Origin: Thiocapsa sp.
Lineage (GTDB): Bacteria; Pseudomonadota; Gammaproteobacteria; Chromatiales; Chromatiaceae
Assembly (NCBI RefSeq): GCF_022340925.1
Contig: NZ_JAJDNA010000066.1
Location: 1 to 45,056 of the forward strand
Reading direction: 5' to 3'
Length of the DNA: 45,056 nucleotides
Both the position numbers and the translations under genes were made by a program. The notes beneath the pieces were generated by a model. That model was not told where the DNA came from, searched no databases, and was given only the letters and a program-made list of their open reading frames with translations. This document shows positions 32,927 to 41,819 of this stretch, piece by piece. Numbering within the stretch: position 1 is the stretch's first letter; each line of letters opens with the position of its first letter.

Positions 32927-34588
32927 CTAGAGCCGCTGCCCCAGCCAAACCTCCAGCCAGGCCAGCCGCTGCATGTCCGGCTCCGACACGCCCGCGGCGC
33001 GGCGCTGCATCTCGAGCGCCCGCTTGCGGTAGCTGTCCCGATCGAGCCCGCGGGCCTTGCGCGCGAGCATGGTGTAGTCGTGCGCCATCAGGGCAAAGGC
33101 ATAGCCGTCATCGGGGTCGAGCTCGACCGCACGCTCCAGCGCGTCGATCGAGTCCCGGTATTCACCCAGGCGGTAGTGCAGAAACCCGCGCATGTCATGC
33201 CCGAAGGGGTCGTCGGGGCGCAGGTCGATGAAACGGCCGATCTCGGCGAGCGCCGTGCGGTACTGAAAGACGCTGTTGACGTTGTAGATGGCCGCATACT
33301 TCCAGGTCGCCGCACGCCCCGCGGCGAGCGCCTTCGCCCGCTCGATCAAGGGGCGCACCAGGGCGGGGGCCTGATCGGTGATCACGTTCAGGCGCAGGAG
33401 CGCCAGGGCGGCAGCCGGGTCGTCCGGATCCCGGTCCAGGGCGGCACGGAGCTCCGCGATGCGCGCGGCGATCGCCGTATCCTCGGGACAGCGGTAAAGG
33501 TCGTCTTCGGACAGAGGCAGATCCTTGCCGGTCGACTGAGTCGCGCGATCCATCATGGCGACATAGGGAAAGGGACCCTGCATGACCTCCCACTTGGGCG
33601 ATTCGGCCATCACCACGAGACGGCGCTGCCAGACGACATCGAACTTCCAGCCATTGCCGGTGTTACAAAAGAGGAAGGGCGAGTTCTCCCAGCCGTCGAT
33701 GGCCCCGAACCAGATCACCGCGTGGTCGCCGTCTCGCAGCACCTGATAGTCAGCATCGCGCCAATGCTCCAGCCACCGCAGGGTTTGTCTCGGCGGACGA
33801 TCGACCGCGCCCATCGCGAGCCGCGTCATCTCGGTATAGACCTCGACGTCGCCCCCCCCGCCTTCGCCCGCCCACTTGGCCAGCATGATCTCCCAGGCCT
33901 CCTCGGGACTGCTCGCGCCGCGGTCCGAGCGCGATCCCGCCGCCGGGGCGGCCTCGTGCGGGATGCGCGCGAGCTCGCGCCTGGCCCCCGCACCGCCCGA
34001 GAGCAGCCCGGCGTCCGACGCGGCGATCAGGTCGGGGTCGTAGTCGCCCTCCCCTGCGAGCTGTGCCCGCGCCTCCAGCATCTCCATGACGGCGATCAGT
34101 CCGGTACCCACGTCCCCGGCGCGGAAGTAGGGGCCGAGCTGCAGGTCCTCCACATAGCCGCTGAAGGCATCGGTGAAGACACCCTCGAGTGCGTAAGCGA
34201 CCTCCAGCTTGACCTCCTTGCGGTCGTCGACCAGCAATAGCAGGAGGCCGCGACCCTGTTGCCGCGCACCGATGCGCCAGCGGTTGACCAGATCCACGGC
34301 CAGGGTCGCGGTGGTATGCCCTGCCGGCAGCGCAGGAATGCTGACGATGAGGGCCTCGATGTGGAACCGCGTCGCCAAGCGATCGAGGTAGCGGTGGGCG
34401 CCCTCCTCGTAGTGACGCAGCACGCCGGCGTAATCGAAGAGGGTGCGGTTGTTCTGCGGGCGTGCCTCCAGGGTGAAGGAAGCAAGGCCCTCGGGCCGGC
34501 GATCATCGTCCCGATTCAGGATCGTCCATGCCGACGCCGCGCCGAGGATGACGACGGCCATGGACAGCCACGTGAGGGCCTTCCGCAT
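32927..34588 (-). CDS. TPM-domain protein with TPR tail
   Basis: A 553-residue protein. An N-terminal signal or anchor (LTWLSMAVVILGAASAWTIL) leads into a TPM domain (about 45-175; LFDYAGVLRHYEEGAHRYLDR, GRGLLLLLVDDRKEVKLEVAYALEG in part, LGPYFRAGDVGTGLI). A middle region has YEIM-like WEIMLAKWAGEG and a poorly assigned domain. The C-terminal 120 residues contain TPR-type repeats (FGHDMRGFLHYRLGEYRDSIDALERA in part). TPM proteins are often next to lemA, as here (54 bp after it). An extracytoplasmic location is likely; function is unknown. Confidence 0.8.
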   Translation of the reverse strand: MRKALTWLSMAVVILGAASAWTILNRDDDRRPEGLASFTLEARPQNNRTLFDYAGVLRHYEEGAHRYLDRLATRFHIEALIVSIPALPAGHTTATLAVDLVNRWRIGARQQGRGLLLLLVDDRKEVKLEVAYALEGVFTDAFSGYVEDLQLGPYFRAGDVGTGLIAVMEMLEARAQLAGEGDYDPDLIAASDAGLLSGGAGARRELARIPHEAAPAAGSRSDRGASSPEEAWEIMLAKWAGEGGGGDVEVYTEMTRLAMGAVDRPPRQTLRWLEHWRDADYQVLRDGDHAVIWFGAIDGWENSPFLFCNTGNGWKFDVVWQRRLVVMAESPKWEVMQGPFPYVAMMDRATQSTGKDLPLSEDDLYRCPEDTAIAARIAELRAALDRDPDDPAAALALLRLNVITDQAPALVRPLIERAKALAAGRAATWKYAAIYNVNSVFQYRTALAEIGRFIDLRPDDPFGHDMRGFLHYRLGEYRDSIDALERAVELDPDDGYAFALMAHDYTMLARKARGLDRDSYRKRALEMQRRAAGVSEPDMQRLAWLEVWLGQRL

Positions 34589-34642
34589 GGGTCAGGATCT
34601 CCGTCTCACGACCCGGGATCACGCCGGGGCACCGCGCGGCAC

Positions 34643-35539
34643 TCAGCCCTCGCGCCTGCCGAACGGGTCACTCAGGCCTTGCAGCGCACCGGCCTCGGCC
34701 TGGAAATAGGGCTTGGCCTCGAAGCCCGTCTGCGTGGCGATCAGGTTGCTCGGGAAGGTCTGCAGGCGCGTGTTGTAACGGCGCGCGAGCTCGTTGTAGC
34801 TGCGCCGCTCAACGGTCACGCGGTTCTCGGTGCCCTCGATCTGGTCCTGCAGGGTCAGAAAGTTTCGGCTGGCCTTGAGGTCAGGGTAATTCTCCACCAC
34901 CGCGAACAGGCGCGCGAGCGCCGACGCCACCTCGCCCTGCGAGGCCTCCACGGCCTGGATCTGCTCGGCGGTGCGCGGGGCACCCCCGATCGCGCCGCTC
35001 ACCCGTGCGGCATTCGACCGAGCCTGTGTCAGCGCCTCCAGCGTCGCACGCTCGTGCTCCGTATAGGTCTGGACCGCGTCGACCAGAATTGGGATCAGGT
35101 CGAGCCGGCGCTGATAGACGTTCTCGACCTGCGCCCAGCCCGCGTTGACCTGCTCGCGCGCGCTCACAAGGCCGTTGTAGAGGATCGCGAGCAAGGCCCC
35201 GACCACCCCGATCACGAACAGCACGGCGATGCCGATCGACAGCGGTCCAAATCGCTTCATGGTGGTGCTCCTTTCCTCGTCGAGTGCCGATAGATCGATC
35301 AGCCGCCCATCCGACGGCCAGGAAGTGACGGGCTCCACGGTCTCCATCGACATCCCCGAAGACCCGGCCGGATTGCCGAACAGCCAGTGGCCGGCGAGAC
35401 CAAACAAGAACGCGACCGCAAAGACGACCAGCAGCGACCAGACCGGCCACCGGCCGCAACGGCGATCGGCGTCTCCGGCGATAAGCCGGTCCTTCGCGAG
35501 ATTGTGCCCAACCCGCCGCTCGTCCGTTAACTCACTCAT
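34643..35539 (-). CDS. lemA: LemA family protein, with two candidate starts
   Basis: The conserved LemA part begins at the ATG at 35260 (MKRFGPLSIGIAVLFVIGVVG, 205 residues): one membrane anchor, then the coiled-coil domain with VNAGWAQVENVYQRRLDLIP and the late YNELARRYNTRLQTFPSNLIA (in part). That start has a strong AAGGAG site. The same frame extends 93 codons upstream to an ATG at 35539 (MSELTDERRVG), which also has a good GGAAGG site, and the extension carries its own hydrophobic helix (WSLLVVFAVAFLFGLAG). There is no stop between. So a 298-residue two-anchor form and a 205-residue form are both possible. LemA function is not defined; it commonly neighbours TPM genes. Confidence 0.85.
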   Translation of the reverse strand: MSELTDERRVGHNLAKDRLIAGDADRRCGRWPVWSLLVVFAVAFLFGLAGHWLFGNPAGSSGMSMETVEPVTSWPSDGRLIDLSALDEERSTTMKRFGPLSIGIAVLFVIGVVGALLAILYNGLVSAREQVNAGWAQVENVYQRRLDLIPILVDAVQTYTEHERATLEALTQARSNAARVSGAIGGAPRTAEQIQAVEASQGEVASALARLFAVVENYPDLKASRNFLTLQDQIEGTENRVTVERRSYNELARRYNTRLQTFPSNLIATQTGFEAKPYFQAEAGALQGLSDPFGRREG

Positions 35540-35868
35540 TGGCTGTCCTTCCCTGACTCCATGTCCACATTTCCGCCCTGTTCGGAGGGCATCTCGGCGA
35601 CCTGGAATACATCCTGGAGACGAAACTCCAAGAACCTGTCTGAGCTCCATGAAAATGCTAGCTCGGATGAGCGGGATCGGCAAGGGCGAGGGCCAGATCG
35701 CAGGAAGCCCTCGAGCGGGAGCGGCCCGTTCCAAGCCGCTGGAAGAGCGGCATGGGCTGACCGACTCCGAGGCCTGGGCCGCCGCCTTTTGCACCTCGGC
35801 GCCTCGGCGTGAGACGATTCCCTGCCCTCAACACAGGCAGGATGCCCTCGATACCCAGGCCCGACCGA
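35540..35868. other. Divergent intergenic region, lemA and second PgsA-like gene
   Basis: About 330 bp between divergent genes; it must hold the promoters of both. I see no clear operator or RNA gene. Confidence 0.4.
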
Positions 35869-36462
35869 ATGCGCAAACCGTCCATGTGTTGGATTCCGAA
35901 TCTGCTGACGCTTTCGCGACCCCTTCTACTCCTCCCGCTGATGTGGCTGCTCACGGTCGGGACGGTCCCGGCTGCCCACTGGCTGGCATTCGCGCTGTTT
36001 CTGGCGGCTGCCCTGACCGATGCACTGGATGGCTGGGCGGCGCGCCGCCTGGGCTGTGCGAGCAACCTCGGCGTCTTCCTGGACCCGTTGGCAGACAAGG
36101 TCTTCGCCAACGTGCTGCTCATCTTCCTGGCCTCCCGCCTGCCGGAATGGGTGCCGCTGTGGGTGGTGCTGCTGCTGGTCGCGCGCGAGTTCGTGGTGCA
36201 GGGTTTTCGCAGCATGGCGCCCTGCGTGGGCGTGGTGATCCGCACCGGGACGCTGAACAAGCTCAAGCTGGTCTTCCAGCTCCTAGCGATCGGCACCGCG
36301 CTGGCCGGTCAGGGTTGGGCCGACATGGCGGAGGTGCTGAAATGGGCGACATGGATCGGGCTCGGCCTGGCGCTGGCGAGCGCCTATGTGTCCATGTACA
36401 CCTTATTGCGAGACAACGCCGACCTTTGGGGTCGCCCATCCGTGCCGATGGAGACCCGCTGA
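35869..36462 (+). CDS. Second CDP-alcohol phosphatidyltransferase (PgsA-like)
   Basis: A 197-residue membrane enzyme with the full catalytic motif DALDGWAARRLG...GVFLDPLADK and a PgsA-like start CWIPNLLTLSRP. It has about six helices. It is a diverged paralogue of pgsA (30434-31009): the segment after the motif reads AREFVVQGFRSM in place of GREITVSALREW. It could make PG phosphate, or transfer another alcohol. The start is uncertain: ATG at 35869 or 35884. It has no operon partner. Confidence 0.8.
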   Translation: MRKPSMCWIPNLLTLSRPLLLLPLMWLLTVGTVPAAHWLAFALFLAAALTDALDGWAARRLGCASNLGVFLDPLADKVFANVLLIFLASRLPEWVPLWVVLLLVAREFVVQGFRSMAPCVGVVIRTGTLNKLKLVFQLLAIGTALAGQGWADMAEVLKWATWIGLGLALASAYVSMYTLLRDNADLWGRPSVPMETR

Positions 36463-36987
36463 GCGTTCCGCTGCCGCAATGGGGCCGCGGCACGGGCCCT
36501 GTCATCGCATCGAGGACCGAGACGCCAGGCTGCCTGGATGCAGCGCGGAACAGCATGACGCCAAGCGCAGCCGGGCTGCGCCAGACCGACCTCAGCGGCC
36601 GGCTCCGGGGATATCTCGACCCGCCCATGACGGCCTCCGAGCGCGCGGTAGCGGCGGTCGAGGGATGGATCCTCGGCGTGGGATCGCACACACCGCCCCC
36701 CTGAGTCAGTGGGCCGTCCCCTGACGATTGAGCATCGGATCGAATGATTCGGTGGCGGCGTCCCAGCCCTGCCGTTCGGTACATCGTCGCTCGGAACCCG
36801 CTCTGCCGCGCAGCAGGACACCGGCTCGGAATATCAACGGGAATGCGAACGAGTTGCAGCTCCGGATGCGAATCGTTATCGTTCGCTTTCACGGCCCCGG
36901 ACGCAACCCGGGTTCGTCCCGTCTCCGAAAGGATCCCCGATCAACCCGGAGCCGTCAGTCGGCCCGCCGAAAAGATGCGCAGAGAAC
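36463..36987. other. Intergenic region upstream of the porin gene
   Basis: 525 bp with no supported gene; possible frames here lack conserved features. A Fur-box-like sequence lies at 36868-36886, about 100 bp ahead of the porin start. Confidence 0.4.
36868..36886. promoter_or_regulatory. Fur-box-like sequence (weak)
   Basis: A 19-bp sequence with GCGAA/TTCGC ends and a GATAACGATT core (minus strand) matches about 12 of 19 positions of the E. coli Fur consensus. It is suggestive only. Confidence 0.25.
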
Positions 36988-38172
36988 ATGCACGCTTGTA
37001 ACACCACACGCTTGGCTGGCACCGTGGCGCTGGCGGTGAGCACCGGGGCCGGCGCTTATGACGTCAACGACAAGCTCAGCATCGGCGGCATACTCGCGGC
37101 CGTCGGCCAGTGCCAGGAGGTCTCGGCACGGCTGCCCCCCGAGACAGACGGCGAGCCCCCGGGCGACTCGGTCGGCCCGCCGCTCCTGGACGATTCCATG
37201 GACGCCTTCGGCAGCGAGTGCCGCGGCGGCATGCCTTTTCAATTGGCGGTGGATTATCACCCCGATGGGGCGAACGAGCTCTTTCTGAGGCTCGGGTTCG
37301 CGGTCGACAACGGCCTGAGCAGCGTCTCGCCCTGGGCCCTGGTGCCCTGGGCCGCTGACCTGGAGGATGACGTCGAGGACATCAACGGCCGCGGCCGGGA
37401 CTACCTGCTCGCCGCCTGGTACAAGCACACCCTCAGCCTCGGGCAAGACAGCACCCTGGGGGCCACCATCGGCATCCTGGATTCGACCGAATATCTCGAC
37501 GAAAACGCCTACGCCAATGACGAGTACACCCAGTTCATGAACGAGGTCTTCGTGAATTCGGGCAGCTACGGACTGCCGTCCTACGATGCAGGCGCCGCCC
37601 TGGAATGGCAGTCCGGACCCTGGTCCGTCAGCGCGGTGGGGATGAATATCGGCGAGAACGAGGACGGCAACAACTCCAACTTCTGGGGTGCCCAGGCCGG
37701 TTACGAGGCCAGCACGTCCATGGGCACAGGGAATTACCGCGTCATCGTTGCCGGTGCCTCGTCGGACTTTCTCGACCGCACGGGCACCCGGGAGGAAAGC
37801 CGTCTCGCCTGGGGGCTGTCGTTCGATCAGGCCTTCGGTGGGATGGTCGGCGCCTTTCTGCGACTGGCCTGGCAGAACGAGGATGCCGCCGTGGATTACA
37901 AGGCGCTCTATTCGGGCGGCCTGAACCTCAGCGGCAGCGGCTGGGGGCGTGAAGCCGACACCATCGGCATCGGCTACGCATACCTCGAAGGCGGCAACGG
38001 CGACATCGACCACTCTCAGGTCTTCGAGACCTATTACCGCCTCGGGCTCAATGACTACGTGGGGCTCACCGCGGACGTCCAGTACATGGAGGACGACATC
38101 ACCTGGCGCGATCCGCGACAGGAGAACCCGAAGGGCTGGATCCTTGGCATGCGTCTGACCGCCGAATTCTGA
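36988..38172 (+). CDS. OprB-type carbohydrate porin
   Basis: A 394-residue outer membrane beta-barrel. A short signal (LAGTVALAVSTGAGA, cleavage near 23) precedes YDVNDKLSIGGILAAVGQCQ. Family segments are NEVFVNSGSYGLPSYDAGAALEW (in part), TIGIGYAYLEGGN, VFETYYRLGLNDYVGLTADVQYM (in part), and a terminal LTAEF with the C-terminal Phe needed for barrel assembly. Four cysteines near the N-terminus (QCQ, SECRGG) are unusual for a porin of this type. The substrate is inferred from family only. It stands alone, with no sugar transporter beside it. Confidence 0.8.
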   Translation: MHACNTTRLAGTVALAVSTGAGAYDVNDKLSIGGILAAVGQCQEVSARLPPETDGEPPGDSVGPPLLDDSMDAFGSECRGGMPFQLAVDYHPDGANELFLRLGFAVDNGLSSVSPWALVPWAADLEDDVEDINGRGRDYLLAAWYKHTLSLGQDSTLGATIGILDSTEYLDENAYANDEYTQFMNEVFVNSGSYGLPSYDAGAALEWQSGPWSVSAVGMNIGENEDGNNSNFWGAQAGYEASTSMGTGNYRVIVAGASSDFLDRTGTREESRLAWGLSFDQAFGGMVGAFLRLAWQNEDAAVDYKALYSGGLNLSGSGWGREADTIGIGYAYLEGGNGDIDHSQVFETYYRLGLNDYVGLTADVQYMEDDITWRDPRQENPKGWILGMRLTAEF

Positions 38173-38803
38173 TCGACCGACCAAGGGACAGGAGTCGGTT
38201 GCGACAGTCTTCCCTGCCTTCCCAGGGGCTGTCGCCGCATCGCATGTGTCTCTCCCGAAGCTGATTGAACCGATCCGCCGCTTCCCTCCCGCAGCATACG
38301 ACTCGGTCAGTGCGTCCCGGCGCGCTCGCGGTCTCGTCCGCGGGTCGCAAAAATCAGCCGGTAGCCGATATGCATCTGCCATGGCCTGCACGAGACTCCG
38401 GTCGTACCGCCGATGGGACGCACCGCCAGCAGCACCGATCCTGTCGCGTGGGCTTGCAACCCACGCTCAGCCATCGGCACGGAGGCAGAAGATAACAAGA
38501 AACAAGGGCCGAGAATGCTCGACGACTCGATCTCGATGCTGCGGTGACCAAGGCATCGGCCGGGTCAGTGTGAGATCCGGGTCAAGGGACAGCCCCGCCT
38601 CCGCTCGTGAGAACACGCCGTCAGCGTCTCGATCCGGTATGCTCGTCAATGCCTCGATGCGGGAACGGCAGGCAACCGGGTCGCGGCGCTTCTGAGCTGC
38701 GCGCCGCACATCAACCGCACCTCCCAGTCTCTGCTCGACCAGGAGCCTCCCAGAGGAGGGCCTGAAGGGCTGCCCGCGTGGCGAGCAGCCCCACCGATTG
38801 GGT
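38173..38803. other. Intergenic region after the porin gene
   Basis: 631 bp with no supported gene on either strand. A small hairpin lies at 38446-38466 (GCGTGGG with CCCACGC). Confidence 0.4.
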
Positions 38804-39185
38804 TCAGAGATCGTCCTCGTCAGCCTCATAGACATCGATCGTGGTGTCGATGTGGGTCCTGACATAGGCGTGGCCCACCACAAAGCCGGGCTTGAAGACA
38901 CCATCGAGCCCGAAGACGGCGTTCAGCGTGTCTGCCGCCTGATTGGTCAGCGTCACCGTGACCGCGCGCACCTTGAGCGTACCCGATTCGGTGACCACCG
39001 GATCCTCGGTCAACTCGAGTCGAAAGAGGCGAAGACGGTCCACCACGTCCCCGTTCACCGCCGCGATGCCGGTCAATATCGGCTTCTTGCCTGTCGTGTC
39101 GATGATGAAGTTGAGCAGGGAGACTTTGGTGCCCGGCACATAAGCGCGGACGGCTTTTGTTCAAGTAATAGGATAGAATTTTCAT
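38804..39185 (-). pseudogene. Small gene of unknown function with an apparent frameshift
   Basis: The uninterrupted frame (38804-39139) encodes about 111 residues starting at GTG (PGTKVSLLNFIIDTTG, ending EADEDDL). Just upstream in another frame is an ATG at 39185 giving MKILSYYLNK. Dropping one A from the AAAA run at about 39154-39157 joins the two into one protein of about 126 residues: MKILSYYLNK-AVRAYVPGTK and on. In the downstream frame a TGA lies immediately upstream of that run. The C-terminal part is acidic and beta-rich and I do not recognise it. Disabled gene, assembly error and programmed shift are all possible. Confidence 0.5.
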
Positions 39186-39596
39186 GGTCACTCGCCCTGG
39201 GTTGGAGGCTCGAGTGTCGGTGGGAGGTGGCGTGTCGGGGCGGACGCACGACGGAGGACGAGACTCCGCTCCCTGAGGTGTGCCCGCACCAGGGCCCACA
39301 GGTGCGCCGCGATGATCAGCGTGACGAGTCTGCGCGGTCGGCTGGCCGGCGGGTCTCCGTCGCTCCCGTTCGCAGGACCGGTCCCTGTCTCGGACCCTGA
39401 ACGGCGCTAATAGGCGCCTGTGGGACTTAGCCGTCGCAGTGAGTGTCGGTATCGACGATGGCTTGCGCGTTTTAGCACTGCTCGAAGCCCCCGCCGGCCA
39501 CCGGCATGATCCGCGACTCCTCGCGGTGAGGTTGATCTGCTCATCCGCGCGCGGCAACTTTGGCCGCGTAGTCGGCCTGCTCGCGCAGGCGCGAAT
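39186..39596. other. Intergenic region, no gene seen
   Basis: 411 bp between two minus-strand genes. I see no supported gene, RNA or clear hairpin terminator. Confidence 0.4.
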
Positions 39597-40079
39597 CTAC
39601 CGCAAGACGTCGAAGAGCACGTCGGCGATCACGGCAGTCGCGACCGCCACGAGAACGAGATCGCTCCCGTAAATGCGCCACTCATACCCGGGATAGCTCG
39701 GAAGCTGCGCCAGCATCGGCCGCGGGACTGCCTTCTTCGCGATACCCGGAGGAAGCGGTTTGCCGCGTGCCAGGTTCTTGCGGATTCCCGGCGGGAGCGC
39801 GCTATATCCGGTGTAGTGATTCGCAACGGCGATTCGCCGTGCCTGATCAAACCCGATCGAAGCGGAGATCCGTGGTGTCTTGGTCTCCAAGCCGGAGCTC
39901 AGGCCCTCGTTGGAGGCCGACGCTTGTACTTTCGCCGGGGGGTAGGCCTGCTGCTGCTTGTGCTCTTGATGTGGGTTTCCTTTTCCTTGCGGCGGCGCGG
40001 CTGCTCCTGACAGAGGCGCGAATAAAGCAACCACCAAGGATAGAGTCAAAGCGCCCCCTCGGGGGCGAGTCGAACGCAT
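39597..40079 (-). CDS. CigR-like exported protein
   Basis: A 160-residue protein with a signal peptide (GALTLSLVVALFAPLSGAAA, residues about 9-28). A Gln/Pro-rich linker precedes a conserved C-terminal part: GYSALPPGIRKNLARGKPLPPGIAKK, PSYPGYEWRIYGSDLVLVAVATAVIADVLFDVL (both in part). This is the pattern of the RcnB/CigR-like family, named for Salmonella CigR. The final hydrophobic segment may be a membrane helix. The ATG at 40079 has a perfect AAGGAGG site. Function in a phototroph is unknown. Confidence 0.75.
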   Translation of the reverse strand: MRSTRPRGGALTLSLVVALFAPLSGAAAPPQGKGNPHQEHKQQQAYPPAKVQASASNEGLSSGLETKTPRISASIGFDQARRIAVANHYTGYSALPPGIRKNLARGKPLPPGIAKKAVPRPMLAQLPSYPGYEWRIYGSDLVLVAVATAVIADVLFDVLR

Positions 40080-40202
40080 CGTCGGTACCTCCTTGTTAGT
40101 CCGGTCGAAACGGGTGAGCGCAGCGCACTTGAGTCTGCCAGGCAACCGACCATTCTCCTATTGTGATCGGTTTGGCACGCTGCTTCTGGTCTCAGCGATC
40201 GG

Positions 40203-40772
40203 CTACTCGAGCTTCACGCTCCTGTCGATGACGAGCTGCCAGGCCGCTTCGCCCGGCTCCAAGCGGTACTGGAGCTGTCGGATGCCTCCGGTCGGCGCGG
40301 CGTTGGTGTTGCCCTCCTCATAGACCGGGAACGAGCGCACCAAGTAGTGCCCCGCGACCGCCAGCTCGTCGTGCCCCATATAGCCCCTACCGTGCACCGG
40401 GTCCTCGGCAAGATCGGGCAGATGGATCATGCTCAGGGATTTCTTCTTGTTAGCGGACCAGGCGGCCAGCGACCCGTAGGACCCGCTGCCAGCAGAGGTC
40501 ACGTAGACATAGACCTCGGGCGAGCCGTCCGCATTGAGATCGGCCACCTCCGCCCCCGTGACGACCCCGTCGACCTCGGCACTGACCGGGGTGTTGTCGA
40601 TCTCGAGGCCGGAGGGTGTCAGGGTCAGGGTGTTGAGCGAGGCGCCGTTGTCGCAGTGCACCCGAAAGGTGACTCCCTGGAGCTGCAGCGTCTCGTCGTA
40701 GGCGTCGAGCGCCCCGGCGGTGGGCGCTCCCAGGGTCAGGGCGAGTAAGAGAGATTCGGGAGCGATTCGCAT
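40203..40772 (-). CDS. PliI-like periplasmic lysozyme inhibitor
   Basis: A 189-residue protein with a signal peptide (MRIAPESLLLALTLGAPTAGA). The mature part shows VTFRVHCDNGASLNTLTLTPSG, PEVYVYVTSAGSGSYGSL, GYMGHDELAVAGHYLVRSFPVY and PTGGIRQLQYRLEPGEAAWQL (in part), a pattern I recall from PliI, the inhibitor of invertebrate-type lysozymes; the SGSYGS loop is where the PliI inhibitory loop would be. It would protect peptidoglycan against host or grazer lysozyme. The longer frame to 41018 has no support. It is 123 bp upstream of the CigR-like gene on the same strand. Confidence 0.65.
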   Translation of the reverse strand: MRIAPESLLLALTLGAPTAGALDAYDETLQLQGVTFRVHCDNGASLNTLTLTPSGLEIDNTPVSAEVDGVVTGAEVADLNADGSPEVYVYVTSAGSGSYGSLAAWSANKKKSLSMIHLPDLAEDPVHGRGYMGHDELAVAGHYLVRSFPVYEEGNTNAAPTGGIRQLQYRLEPGEAAWQLVIDRSVKLE

Positions 40773-41027
40773 AGCCGCATTCTTGCGGAAACTCCACCTG
40801 TTGGGAAGGCCCTGGGGCGCCCCCGCGTGCCGGATCAGGTCATACTCGAGGCATCTCGCCAGGGTTTTTTTGCGCCGGACCCCGGCCCCGAGGTCCACCG
40901 ATCGACCATGCTGCTTTGTCCGCCTATTCGTTGCCCAGGGGCTTCGGTGACGACCCGGTGCGACCCCGGGGGAAGCCTGCTTCCACGCGACCCTGGTGGG
41001 CTTCCTGACGCCACTCAACCGCTGGCG

Positions 41028-41819
41028 CTACGAGCGCCTGGTCGGATCTGATTGAGCCGGCTGGAAGGGCAACATGAGCAGGCGCAGCGGGCGCTGCCAT
41101 TCCGTCTCGCCGAACCGGCCGATGCCAAAGCGGATCGTGCACGCGTCCTCGCGCAGCCGAAAGGACCGAAACAGGCGGTCCCAGAAGGAGAAGATGGTCC
41201 CGTAGTTGGAATCGGTCTCCCGTTGGAGCTCGGAATGGTGCACCCGGTGCATGGCGGGCGTGACGATCAGGGGCCGCAGCGCCCGGTCGAGGCCCCCCGG
41301 TACGGCCAGGCTGCTGTGATGAAACAGGATGACCGCCACCATGATCGTCTTGTAGAGCACGAGCATCTCGAAGCTCATGCCAAGCGCAATCAGGACGAGA
41401 CAATTGGCCAGGCTCGACAAGACGATTTCGCCCGGATGAAAGCGCAGAGCGGTGGTGCAATCCATCGCCGGGTCCGTATGGTGCACCCGGTGGAAGCGCC
41501 ACAAGAGGGGCAGCCGGTGGTTGGCCCGATGCCAGGCGTACATCCACAGATCAAACAGCAGCAAGGCGACGACGACACAGGCCACCCCGCCCAGCCCGAG
41601 CCAGTTGCAGAGGCCGAGTCCGCGCTGCGCGGCGAGTTCCGCGGAGGCCATCAGAAGCGGCGCCAACGCGGCACCGACAGCGCCGGCCACAATCGCCAGA
41701 CCCAGATTGCGCCCGGCATGCGCATAGCGTTCCCGGCCTCGAACGTAGAAGGGCAGGACGCCTTCCAGGGCGAACAGCGTGCCCAGCACGATCATGCCGA
41801 CCCACAAATCCGGCGTCAT
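41028..41819 (-). CDS. Sterol desaturase/fatty acid hydroxylase family protein
   Basis: A 263-residue diiron membrane enzyme. The histidine boxes are HRANH (about 97-101), HRVHH (about 110-114) and HRVHH (about 192-196), with several helices between. Family members hydroxylate or desaturate lipids, carotenoid-like or sterol-like substrates, so the substrate is open. The start overlaps the stop of the glycosyltransferase gene (ATGA), which suggests a shared lipid or envelope role. The region 40773-41027 downstream holds no gene. Confidence 0.85.
   Translation of the reverse strand: MTPDLWVGMIVLGTLFALEGVLPFYVRGRERYAHAGRNLGLAIVAGAVGAALAPLLMASAELAAQRGLGLCNWLGLGGVACVVVALLLFDLWMYAWHRANHRLPLLWRFHRVHHTDPAMDCTTALRFHPGEIVLSSLANCLVLIALGMSFEMLVLYKTIMVAVILFHHSSLAVPGGLDRALRPLIVTPAMHRVHHSELQRETDSNYGTIFSFWDRLFRSFRLREDACTIRFGIGRFGETEWQRPLRLLMLPFQPAQSDPTRRS

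Noticed and set aside
40860..40875. T-run suggesting an intrinsic terminator on the plus strand
   Set aside because: No plus-strand gene lies upstream and the preceding stem is short.
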